Part shown: one piece after another, positions 55,087-63,210 of the stretch
How positions within the stretch are numbered: position 1 is the first letter of the stretch
How the letters are laid out: each line of letters starts with the position of its first letter
Origin: Pseudomonadota bacterium
Lineage (GTDB): Bacteria; Pseudomonadota; Alphaproteobacteria; Sphingomonadales; Sphingomonadaceae
Direction of reading: 5' to 3'
Assembly: GCA_023418595.1 (NCBI GenBank)
Contig: JAEZZI010000006.1
Coordinates: 1 to 64,000, forward strand
DNA length: 64,000 nt
Notes under the pieces: model-generated
Database searches by the model: none
The model's input: the letters and a program-made list of their open reading frames with translations, nothing else
Told to the model about the DNA's origin: nothing
Translations under genes and position numbers: made by a program

Positions 55087-55275
55087 GACACTTCCTCCTT
55101 CGAAACGGGTCGCCGGGGAGTTTCCCGACGTTTCGAAGATGGCGCGCGCCTGTCGCAGGCCTGTGCCGGCAACTGCGCTTTTGTGTCGCCACTTGTCGCG
55201 ATCGGGCACCGATCGTTCAGCTTTACGGGGGAACCCTGCCCGGACTAGGCTGTTGGTTCGTTCGCGGCGCTGTTC

Positions 55276-56700
55276 ATGCGTCTTCGCCTCGGGGAGAGTT
55301 CGTACCATGCCGGCCCTTTCGTGACCGACAGCAGCGCGTCGCTTGTCCCCGCCAGACCGCTTTCTCCTGCGACAGAACTCGGCCGTCCGCGCCAGACGTT
55401 GGGCGTCGCCGATGTGCTGGCGATCACCGTCGGCATCGTCATCGGGGCGGGAATCTTCCGCACCCCCGCGCTGGTTGCCGGGGCTGCCGGGGGTGACGAG
55501 ATATTGTTGCTGGCGGTCTGGGCGCTTGGCGGGCTGCTCTCGATCATCGGCGCGCTTTGCTATGCCGAGCTGGCATCGGCCTATCCCAATATGGGCGGCG
55601 ACTATCATTTCCTGGGTCGCGCTTACGGCCAGCGCACGGCGTTCTTCTATGCCTGGGCGCGGCTGGCGGTGATCCAGACCGGCAGCCTGGCGCTGCTCGC
55701 CTATGTCTTTGCCGATTACATGGTCGCGATCCTGCCTGCATCCGGGCCACCCGTGCTATGGGCGGCGATCGCAGTGATCGGCGTCAGCGCGCTCAACTGG
55801 TTGGGCGTGCGTCAGGGGGCGGCGGCACAGAAATGGCTGACCGTCGCGGAAGTCGTCGGGCTGGTCGTGGTGATCGTCGCCGGACTGCTGCTTGCGCCCG
55901 AAGGTGCCGCGCCGCGGCCGGTGACGGGCGAAAGCGCGATCGGGATGATGATGATCTTCGTCCTCCTCACCTATGGCGGCTGGAACGAGGCGGTTTATGT
56001 CTCCGCCGAAATGAAGAACGCCCCGCGTCGCATCGCGCCGGTGATGGTCGCGGGCCTGCTGATCGTGACCGTCCTCTATCTGCTCGCCAACATGGCGTTT
56101 TTGCGGGTGCTGGGAATCGGCGGCATGGCGGAAACCGATGCGGTCGCGGCGGGCGTGATGAACGCCGCGATGGGCGATGCGGGGGCCGCGATATTGAGCC
56201 TGATCATCGCGGTCGCTGCGCTCACCTCCGCCAACGCTACCGCGCTGACCGGCGCGCGGACGACCTGCGCGCTGGGGCGGCGGTTCAGCCTGCTTTCCTG
56301 GCTCGGCAAATGGGACGTGAAGCGCGACACGCCGGGCAATGCGATGATCGCGCAAGGCGCGATCGCGCTGCTGCTGGTGCTGGCGGGCGCGTTCGCGCGC
56401 AACGGATTCCAGCTCGCGGTCGATTATACCGCGCCGGTATTCTGGCTGTTCCTGCTGCTGACCGGCCTGTCGCTTTTCGTGCTGCGCGCGAAGGAACCGG
56501 GCCGGCCCCGCCCGTTCCGCGTGCCGCTCTATCCGATCACGCCTGCGATTTTCTGCGCGACCACGGCTTATCTCTTGTGGTCCAGCGTCACCTATACCGG
56601 CTGGGGCGCCTTCGCGGGCGTCGCGGTGCTGGTGGTCGGCGGCGCGATCCTGATGTTCATGACCCCGAATGACGACGACCCTGAGGAGATGGCCCTGTGA
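55276..56700 (+). CDS. APC-family amino-acid permease
   Basis: 474 residues with about 12 membrane helices. Helix 1 reads VLAITVGIVIGAGIFRTPAL with the G-A-G substrate loop and helix 6 TYGGWNEAVYVSAEMK, as in amino-acid/polyamine/organocation permeases. The ATG at 55276 is used; a GTG at 55321 is an alternative that removes 15 poorly hydrophobic residues. Its last codons overlap the next gene by four bases. Confidence 0.85.
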   Translation: MRLRLGESSYHAGPFVTDSSASLVPARPLSPATELGRPRQTLGVADVLAITVGIVIGAGIFRTPALVAGAAGGDEILLLAVWALGGLLSIIGALCYAELASAYPNMGGDYHFLGRAYGQRTAFFYAWARLAVIQTGSLALLAYVFADYMVAILPASGPPVLWAAIAVIGVSALNWLGVRQGAAAQKWLTVAEVVGLVVVIVAGLLLAPEGAAPRPVTGESAIGMMMIFVLLTYGGWNEAVYVSAEMKNAPRRIAPVMVAGLLIVTVLYLLANMAFLRVLGIGGMAETDAVAAGVMNAAMGDAGAAILSLIIAVAALTSANATALTGARTTCALGRRFSLLSWLGKWDVKRDTPGNAMIAQGAIALLLVLAGAFARNGFQLAVDYTAPVFWLFLLLTGLSLFVLRAKEPGRPRPFRVPLYPITPAIFCATTAYLLWSSVTYTGWGAFAGVAVLVVGGAILMFMTPNDDDPEEMAL

Positions 56701-57296
56701 AGACGATGATGACCGCCGCGATCCTGACGCTCGCGGCCTGCACCAGTGCGCCCGCGCTGTCGAACGGCGCGAATGCCGAACAGGCGACGACCGCCACCCA
56801 GCAAGCCGAATCGCGCCGCCCCGACGTGATCTACGTCCCCACCCCGCCCGAAGTCGTCGAGGCGATGCTGGAAATGGCCGATGTCAGGGACGGCGACGTG
56901 CTCTACGACCTCGGCTCCGGCGACGGCCGCATCCCGATCGCGGCGGTCAAGCGCGCGAACCTGAAAAAAGCCGTCGGCATCGACATCGACCCGCAGCGCA
57001 TCCAGGAAGCGAACGACAATGCGCGCGCGCAAGGCGTGACCGGCAAGGTCGAGTTCCGCCAGGCCGATCTGTTCGCGAGCGATTTCTCGGACGCCAGCGT
57101 CATCACGCTCTATCTGCTCGATTCGCTGAACGAAAAACTGCGCCCAAAGCTGCTTGCCGAACTGAAGCCCGGCACGCGCATCGTCAGCCACGCCTTTCGC
57201 ATGGGCGACTGGGAGCCGGAAGAATCGAAGATGGTCGGCAGTTCGATGATCTATCGCTGGACCGTGCCCGCACGCGGGGCTTCCACGGCCAAATAA
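56697..57296 (+). CDS. Exported class I SAM-dependent methyltransferase
   Basis: 199 residues from a GTG overlapping the permease stop (GTGA). The N-terminus looks like an export or lipoprotein signal (MTAAILTLAACTSAPALS). A methyltransferase core follows with V-P-T-P-P-E-V-V, then D-L-G-S-G-D-G-R motif I and V-G-I-D-I-D-P. Such exported, extracytoplasmic methyltransferases with the V-P-T-P prelude exist in proteobacteria, but their target is unknown. Coupling with the permease suggests one unit. Confidence 0.8.
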   Translation: MKTMMTAAILTLAACTSAPALSNGANAEQATTATQQAESRRPDVIYVPTPPEVVEAMLEMADVRDGDVLYDLGSGDGRIPIAAVKRANLKKAVGIDIDPQRIQEANDNARAQGVTGKVEFRQADLFASDFSDASVITLYLLDSLNEKLRPKLLAELKPGTRIVSHAFRMGDWEPEESKMVGSSMIYRWTVPARGASTAK

Positions 57297-57333
57297 CCTA
57301 TGACGTGGGGTGACGAATTTCTGTCACCCCATA

Positions 57334-57409
57334 CCGTTCGTTTCGAGCGACGTCGAGAAACGCGTTGCAGGCACCAATCAGCGTGTCTCAACTTTGCTCG
57401 AAACGAACT
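57334..57409. repeat. Palindromic repeat, family A (imperfect)
   Basis: CCGTTCGTTTCGAGCG and its partner ending CGAAACGAAC, with several mismatches (CGTCGAG for AAGTCGAG). Between the methyltransferase and recN. Confidence 0.75.
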
Positions 57410-57420
57410 GGTGTCGGGCG

Positions 57421-59085
57421 TCATGCCGTCTCCAGCAACCGATCGGCCTGCGCCCTTGCCTCATCGGTCACCGTCGCGCCCGACAGCATCCGCGCGATTT
57501 CCTCGCGCCGTGCGGCCTCGCCCAATGGTGTAACGCCGGTGCGGGTGACGGTCCCTTCGTGGCTCTTGGCGATCAGCAGATGGCGCGCGCCCCGCGCCGC
57601 GACTTGCGGGCTGTGGGTCACCACCAGCACCTGCGACTTGCCCGCCAGCCGCGACAGGCGCTCGCCGATCGCGCTCGCCACCGCACCGCCGACGCCGCGA
57701 TCAATTTCGTCGAAGATCAGCGTCGCCGCTCCGCCTTCCTCCGCCAGCGCGACTTTCAACGCGAGGATGAAGCGCGAGAGTTCGCCGCCTGATGCGATCT
57801 TGATGAGCGGCGCGAACGGCGCGCCGGGGTTGGTGGACACGAGAAATTCCACCCGGTCCGCGCCGTGCGACGACCATTGATCGGGCGCCAGCGGCTCCAC
57901 CGACGTCCGGAAGCGCGCCGCATCCAGCTTCAGCGGCGCGAGTTCGGTCGCGACCGCCACATCCAGCCGCTCGGCGGCAGCGACGCGCCGGGCGGTGATC
58001 GCCTCGGCCTCGGGCCGATACGCGGCCTCGGCGTCGGCAACCGCCGCCTGCAGACGCGCGACCGCGGCCTCGCCCCCCTCGATCAGCGCCAGCTTCGCCT
58101 CCAGATCGGCAGCCAACGCGGGGAGATCGTCCGGCTGGACCCGATGCTTGCGTGCGGCAGCCCTGAGGGCGAACAGCCGCGTTTCGTCCGCCTCCAGCGC
58201 CGCGGGATCGAACGCCAGTGCCTCTGCGGCCTCGGCGAGTTTGTCCTCGGCCATGCTCGCTTCGATGATGGCGCGGTCGATCGCCGCCAGTGCTTCGGCC
58301 AGCGCGGGGTGATCCTCCGCCACCCGGTCGAGCACCCGCGCGCCCTGACGCAGCCGCGCCAGTCCGCCATCCGATCCGTCGAGCAGGTCGGAAATCGCCT
58401 GAAGGTCGCCCGCGATCTTTTCGCCGCGCTGCATCGACGCGCGGCGATCGGCCAGCGCCTCTTCCTCGCCCGCTTCGGGGGCCAGCGCACGGAGTTCGGC
58501 GACGGCGTGTTCCAGCCATTCGCGGTCGCGCTCCGCCGCGTCGCACTGTTCCAGCGCCGCAGCAAGCGCATCGTGCGCGTCCCGCCACGCCCGGTGCAGC
58601 CGTGCCAGTCCCCCCGTGTCGATGCCCCCGAAACTGTCGAGCAAGGCCCGGTGGCCGCGCGGGTTCAGCAGTCCGCGATCATCATGCTGGCCGTGAATTT
58701 CCACGAGGAAGCCACTGAGTTCGCGTAATAGTCCCACCGATGCGGGCTGATCGTTGACGAAGGCGCGGCTGCCGCCATCGGCCTTGACCAGCCGCCGGAT
58801 CATCAGCGGCTCGCCGGGTTCGACGTCGATCCCCTGTTCACCCAGCCGCTCGGCCAGCGCGGGCGGCATTTCCGGCAGGTCGAAACTGGCGCTCACAACG
58901 GCCTGTGCCGCGCCCTGACGCACCAGCGACGCATCGCCGCGCATCCCCAGCGTCAGCCCCAGCGCGTCGAGCAGGATCGATTTGCCCGCGCCCGTCTCGC
59001 CGGTCAGCACGCCAAGGCCGGGTGCGAAGTCGAGGTCCAGCGCCTCGATCAGCACCACGTCGCGGATCGAGAGCGCAGTCAGCAC
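57421..59085 (-). CDS. recN: DNA repair protein RecN
   Basis: 554 residues. Walker A G-E-T-G-A-G-K-S at 29-36, the Q-loop QHDDRGLLN, a central coiled coil rich in alanine and glutamate, and a C-terminal signature S-G-G-E-L-S-R with D-E-I-D-R-G-V-G-G. This SMC-like ATPase helps repair double-strand breaks. It is downstream of bamD on the minus strand, as in other sphingomonads. Confidence 0.95.
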   Translation of the reverse strand: MLTALSIRDVVLIEALDLDFAPGLGVLTGETGAGKSILLDALGLTLGMRGDASLVRQGAAQAVVSASFDLPEMPPALAERLGEQGIDVEPGEPLMIRRLVKADGGSRAFVNDQPASVGLLRELSGFLVEIHGQHDDRGLLNPRGHRALLDSFGGIDTGGLARLHRAWRDAHDALAAALEQCDAAERDREWLEHAVAELRALAPEAGEEEALADRRASMQRGEKIAGDLQAISDLLDGSDGGLARLRQGARVLDRVAEDHPALAEALAAIDRAIIEASMAEDKLAEAAEALAFDPAALEADETRLFALRAAARKHRVQPDDLPALAADLEAKLALIEGGEAAVARLQAAVADAEAAYRPEAEAITARRVAAAERLDVAVATELAPLKLDAARFRTSVEPLAPDQWSSHGADRVEFLVSTNPGAPFAPLIKIASGGELSRFILALKVALAEEGGAATLIFDEIDRGVGGAVASAIGERLSRLAGKSQVLVVTHSPQVAARGARHLLIAKSHEGTVTRTGVTPLGEAARREEIARMLSGATVTDEARAQADRLLETA

Positions 59086-59113
59086 GGTGAAGGTTCGCCT
59101 CGTTCGAAGGGAA

Positions 59114-59917
59114 TCAGCTGCCCGTCACCGCCGCGACTTCGGTGTTGGGCGCGTGGCGCTGCATCAACTGATAGGCGCGCTCATACCATTCGGTTTCGGG
59201 ATAGTTGCGACCCAGCACTGCTGCCGATTTCTTCGCTTCCTCCGGCACGCCCAGCGCCAGATAGGCTTCGGTCAGGCGCATCAGCGCTTCGGGCGCGTGG
59301 GTCGTCGTCTGATACTGGTCGATTACCGTGCGGAACCGCATCGACGCCGCCAGCCACTGGCCGCGGACGGCATAGAAGCGGCCGACTTCCATTTCCTTGC
59401 CCGCCAGATGGTCGTTGACCAGATCGATCTTCAACCGCGCGTCGGCAGCATAGCGGGTGTTGGGGTAACGCCGCGTCAATTCACCAAGTGCGGCAAGCGC
59501 TTGCTGGGTGATCTTCTGATCGCGGGTCACATCGCTGACCTGCTCGTAATAGCTGAGCGCGATCAGATAATAGGCATAGGGCGCATCGCGGTTGCCCGGA
59601 TGGATCGACAGGAAGCGCTGCGCCGACTGAATCGAATTGGTGTATTCGCGGTCCATATAATGGCTGAACGCGCCCATCAGCATCGCCCGGCGCGCCCATA
59701 CCGAATAGGGGTGCTGGCGCTCCACCTCGTCGAACAACGCCGCGGCCAGCTTGTACTGGCGCCGGTCGAGCCGGTCCTTGGCCGCCGAATACAGCGTCCC
59801 CACGTCGCGCGCGACATAGGGCGTGTCGGTTCGGGCATTGTTGGTGCCGGCACAGGCCGAAAGCAGAACGGCGCCGGAAATCGCGAGCGCGAGCGAACGG
59901 GGGGTCGGGATACGCAT
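59114..59917 (-). CDS. bamD: Outer-membrane assembly lipoprotein BamD
   Basis: 267 residues: a lipoprotein signal (SLALAISGAVLLSAC, Cys at 22), then tetratricopeptide-like repeats (LYSAAKDRLDRRQYKLAAAL, then SVWARRAMLMGAFSHYMD). BamD links BamA to the other lipoproteins of the beta-barrel machine. It lies 28 bp upstream of recN, the usual order. Confidence 0.94.
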   Translation of the reverse strand: MRIPTPRSLALAISGAVLLSACAGTNNARTDTPYVARDVGTLYSAAKDRLDRRQYKLAAALFDEVERQHPYSVWARRAMLMGAFSHYMDREYTNSIQSAQRFLSIHPGNRDAPYAYYLIALSYYEQVSDVTRDQKITQQALAALGELTRRYPNTRYAADARLKIDLVNDHLAGKEMEVGRFYAVRGQWLAASMRFRTVIDQYQTTTHAPEALMRLTEAYLALGVPEEAKKSAAVLGRNYPETEWYERAYQLMQRHAPNTEVAAVTGS

Positions 59918-60053
59918 GGGATTGGCTATTAGACCAGCCGCGGCATTCCTAACAATGTATTTTCGCGCTTGCGGATTTCGGTTGATAGCGGATGGAGCAC
60001 CGCTCGATGCGAAGCGTTGGAACCGACACGATCCCCTGGCCTACGGAGCGACC

Positions 60054-60878
60054 ATGACCGTCACGCTGTTAGAAACCCACCGCGTCGAAAAGCCCTGGGG
60101 TCGGCACAAGCTGTGGCCGGGATTCGCCGATCCGCCTGCGGACGGGGAGGCGATCGGTGAGATCTGGTACAAAACGCCCGGCGACGACACGCCCGACCTG
60201 TTGGTCAAATATCTGTTCACCAGCGAAAAATTGTCGGTTCAGGTTCATCCCGACGACGATCAGGCGCACGCGCGGGGATTGCCGCGGGGCAAGGACGAAT
60301 GCTGGCTGGTGCTCGACGCCGAACCCGGTTCGACCATCGCGATCGGGACGCACGCGGTGGTGGACGCCGACACGCTGCGTGCCGCTGCGCTCGACGGATC
60401 GATCGAGCAATTGCTCGACTGGAAACCGGTCAAGGCGGGCGACTTCTTCTACGCCGCATCGGGCACGGTCCATGCGATCGGTGCCGGGATCACGCTGATC
60501 GAGATCCAGCAGAACAGCGAAACCACCTACCGCCTCTACGATTACGGCCGCCCGCGCGAACTGCATCTGGATGACGGGGTTGCGGTGTCGGACGCTCGCC
60601 CGTTCGTCGCGCCACCCGCGCCAGGCAGAATCGAAGAAGGCCGTACCCTGCTGGTCGAGGGGCCGAAATTCACGGTCGAACGCTGGTCGGGCGGAGAGCG
60701 CGAAGTCGCCATGCCCGACGGGACGACCGGATGGCTGGTGCCGGTAACCGGATCGGGCAGGCTGGGCGATGTCGCGTTCAAGACCGGCGATTGCCTGACG
60801 ATGAAGGGCAGCGCCCGGCTGACCGCCAGTGACGACGCCGACCTGCTGTTCGCCTATCCGCTCGACCACCGCGTTTAG
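60054..60878 (+). CDS. Class I mannose-6-phosphate isomerase-type cupin enzyme
   Basis: 274 residues. Sequence V-E-K-P-W-G is the opening of small ManA-type isomerases. The metal ligands are in Q-V-H-P-D-D and the E of K-D-E-C-W, and a further E in E-I-Q-Q-N-S-E. It interconverts mannose 6-phosphate and fructose 6-phosphate. The start ATG at 60054 follows GGAGCG at about five bases. The longer upstream frame overlaps bamD's promoter region on the other strand. Confidence 0.88.
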   Translation: MTVTLLETHRVEKPWGRHKLWPGFADPPADGEAIGEIWYKTPGDDTPDLLVKYLFTSEKLSVQVHPDDDQAHARGLPRGKDECWLVLDAEPGSTIAIGTHAVVDADTLRAAALDGSIEQLLDWKPVKAGDFFYAASGTVHAIGAGITLIEIQQNSETTYRLYDYGRPRELHLDDGVAVSDARPFVAPPAPGRIEEGRTLLVEGPKFTVERWSGGEREVAMPDGTTGWLVPVTGSGRLGDVAFKTGDCLTMKGSARLTASDDADLLFAYPLDHRV

Positions 60879-60888
60879 ATAACCCCTA

Positions 60889-60970
60889 CCGTTCGCACTG
60901 AGCTTGTCGAAGTGCTGTCCTTTTCTTCGTGCCAAGAAGGACAGTGCTTCGACAAGCTGAGCACGAACGG
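60889..60970. repeat. Palindromic repeat, family B
   Basis: CCGTTCGCACTGAGCTTG and CAAGCTGAGCACGAACGG form near-perfect arms, each continuing CGAAGTGCTGTCCTT / AGGACAGTGCTTCG with TCTTCGTGCCAAG in the centre. About 82 bp. Confidence 0.85.
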
Positions 60971-61095
60971 AATAGGGCGTACTCAAGGAGCAAAAACCTG
61001 TCGCGCCCGTGAACGCGAGGTAGTTTTCGGTTCACGCAACCCCTTCCCCTTGCAAGCCGTTTTACCCGCACTGCAATCGGATGGAGTCGTTTTCG

Positions 61096-61662
61096 ATGCG
61101 CACCCATATTCTTGCCGCCATGATCGCGGCTGTTTCGATCCCTGTCATGGCCGCCCCGGCCGACGCGCAAAGCAATCGCCACGTGCGCTAATATAATCGC
61201 GAGGTGCGCGACGCCCAGCGCGACTATCGACGCGATCTGCGTCAGGCAGACAGCCGCCGCGACGTACGCGATGCCCGTCGCGAATATAATCGCGAAATGC
61301 GCGATGCACGCCGCGACCTGCGCCGGGACACGCGCGACTGGCGGCGCTATCGCAACTATGACTATGACCGGTTCGAACCGGGTCAGCGCTTTTACTATGC
61401 CGACCGCTATTATCGCGACGGCCGTTATTACCAGACCCGTCGTCTGGGCCGTAACGACCGGATCTACGTCGGCAGCAACGGGCGCTATTACTGCCGCCGT
61501 TCGGACGGCACGACCGGTCTGATCGTCGGCGGCATCGGCGGCGGCGTGCTTGGCAACGTCCTTTCGAACGGACGCTCGGCGACCCTGGGCACCCTGCTGG
61601 GTGCAGGCGTCGGCGCGGTTCTCGGCAGTGCCGTCGATCGCGGGCAGGTCACCTGCCGCTAA
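61096..61662 (+). pseudogene. Glycine-zipper 2TM protein gene with one in-frame stop
   Basis: A 189-codon reading frame with a signal peptide (MRTHILAAMIAAVSIPVMAA, cleaved after PADA). TAA at 61189-61191 (codon 32) interrupts it and the same frame then runs to 61662. The rest has Arg/Asp-rich repeats, Tyr-rich segments and a final glycine zipper (IVGGIGGGVLGNVLSNG). The stop lies in the first copy of the R-E-Y-N-R-E repeat: GCTAATATAATCGC against GCGAATATAATCGC in the second copy, i.e. a GAA to TAA change. The product, if readthrough failed, would be a 31-residue peptide. Confidence 0.8.
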
Positions 61663-61741
61663 GACTTCTCACGCCTGTTAGCGTGCGAAAGGGAGCAATG
61701 GGGTCCGGTATCGCAAGATGCCGGGCCTCATTCGCGATGCG

Positions 61742-61960
61742 TCAGAAAATACCGCCACCCAGCATCAGGCGAAGCGCGCCGATCGCCAGCAGCACCAGGT
61801 TGAAATTTCGCCCCGTGTTGCTGCTCGACAGCGCACCGACCGCCGCGCCGACCACGGGCAGCAGCAGCAACAGCCACAGCGACCAGCCGAGGAACGGCAT
61901 GAAGCCGATGAGGAGCAGCGGCAGCGAGACGATGCCGATCAGGATCGAGATGATGTTCAT
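61742..61960 (-). CDS. Small membrane protein
   Basis: 72 residues, two to three hydrophobic helices (IISILIGIVSLPLLLIGFMP, LGWSLWLLLLLPVVGAAVG and LVLLAIGALRLMLG). The start at 61960 gives this compact form; an ORF 16 residues longer has no hydrophobic logic. Not recognised; on the opposite strand to its neighbours. Confidence 0.6.
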   Translation of the reverse strand: MNIISILIGIVSLPLLLIGFMPFLGWSLWLLLLLPVVGAAVGALSSSNTGRNFNLVLLAIGALRLMLGGGIF

Positions 61961-62070
61961 GCTCCCAACATGGGGTAGCGGGGGCGGTGTGGCAATAGAC
62001 CAAGACACCGGAGCGACGATGAGGGCGAGCGAGACGCTTTCTTAACGGCCCGGCGTGCATAAGCGCCGAC

Positions 62071-62781
62071 ATGCGCGCCCTTCTCGCCCTCCCCCTGCTG
62101 CTTGCCGGTTGCGTCGAACCGCCCGCCGACGATCCGCTCGCCGCGCTGGAAGCCGAACTTGCCGCCGATGTCAGCGACCCGGCGGTCGCCGCCGCGCTCG
62201 CCGATCCGATCATGACCGATCCGGCGCTGGTCTCGCGTGCCGACAGCAATGCGGTCCGCCCCGCGCCCGCACCCTATGCCGCGCCGATCCCCGCGTCCGA
62301 CGTCGCCGCGCGGGGCAGCACCGCCGACTCGATCGCGCGGGAGAAGCTCGACGCCGCGCCCGCGTCCTCCGGCGACTGCGCCGACTGCGCGACCGCGCGC
62401 GCGGCGACCACGCTTGCCACGCTGGCGACTCCATTCGCGGGCCAGTGCGCGGCCCGGCTCATTTATTCGCACGGCTGGTCGACGCGTCTCCCGGATGCCG
62501 TGCCGCTTGCGCCCGCCGCTCGTGTGGTCGAGGCGGCAGGAAACTCGACCCCCGCCTGCGACGTGCGCGTCGTTCGATATTGGAGCGACCTTGATTCCGC
62601 GCGACTGATCGACTGGGCGTTCACCCGCGCCAAGGCAGGCGGTTACGCTTCCGAACGCCATGCCGATGCCCTCGGCGAACGCCTGTCGGGCCGTCATCCG
62701 GACGGCAATCGCTACGCACTCCATGTCGATCCGCGAGAGGGCGGCGGATCGGACGTGGTGCTGCTCGTCCGCGGCCGCTGA
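62071..62781 (+). CDS. Predicted lipoprotein, unknown function
   Basis: 236 residues: lipoprotein signal (MRALLALPLLLAGC, Cys at 14), a low-complexity Ala/Asp/Pro-rich region to about 115, then a globular part with four Cys (GQCAARLIYSHGW and TPACDVRVVRYWSD). The last 100 residues resemble secreted proteins of sphingomonads without a known role. Confidence 0.7.
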   Translation: MRALLALPLLLAGCVEPPADDPLAALEAELAADVSDPAVAAALADPIMTDPALVSRADSNAVRPAPAPYAAPIPASDVAARGSTADSIAREKLDAAPASSGDCADCATARAATTLATLATPFAGQCAARLIYSHGWSTRLPDAVPLAPAARVVEAAGNSTPACDVRVVRYWSDLDSARLIDWAFTRAKAGGYASERHADALGERLSGRHPDGNRYALHVDPREGGGSDVVLLVRGR

Positions 62782-62826
62782 CGCACGCCCTTCCGGCCCG
62801 CGCCGATTCGCGCTAGGCGCACGGGC

Positions 62827-63210
62827 ATGAACAGTCTTTTTCTGGTGATGGCCGGCGGCGCACTAGGTGCGGGCGCCCGGCATCTGGTGGGCCGCGCCAG
62901 CATGGCGATCTTCGGTCCCGGCTATCCGTGGGGGACGCTCGTGGTCAACATTCTCGGTAGCCTGGCGATGGGCGTGCTGGCGGGGCTGGTCGCGCGGGGA
63001 CTGGTCGCGGGTGGCGAGACGACGCGGTTGCTGGTCGGCGTCGGCATCCTCGGCGGGTTCACGACCTTTTCGGCCTTTTCGCTCGACGCCGTGCTGATGG
63101 CGGAGCGCGGCGGATGGATCGCCGCCCTGCCCTATATCCTCGCCTCGGTCATCGGGTCGATCGCAGCCCTTGTCGCAGGACTGCAACTCGTCCGCGCGGT
63201 CACGGCATGA
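62827..63210 (+). CDS. crcB: Fluoride ion channel CrcB/FluC
   Basis: 127 residues, four membrane helices. The signature G-G-x-L-G-A-x-x-R-H, then G-T-L-V-V-N-I-L-G-S and G-F-T-T-F-S-A-F-S are all present. It exports fluoride. The last bases overlap the next gene (ATGA). No fluoride riboswitch is recognised in the 45 bp leader. Confidence 0.95.
   Translation: MNSLFLVMAGGALGAGARHLVGRASMAIFGPGYPWGTLVVNILGSLAMGVLAGLVARGLVAGGETTRLLVGVGILGGFTTFSAFSLDAVLMAERGGWIAALPYILASVIGSIAALVAGLQLVRAVTA

Noticed and set aside
61189..61191. Selenocysteine or programmed readthrough at the TAA of the glycine-zipper gene
   Set aside because: TAA is not a selenocysteine codon and no recoding structure is visible; a point mutation of GAA is simpler.
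62782..62826. Fluoride riboswitch before crcB
   Set aside because: The 45-bp leader is too short and shows no recognisable riboswitch core.
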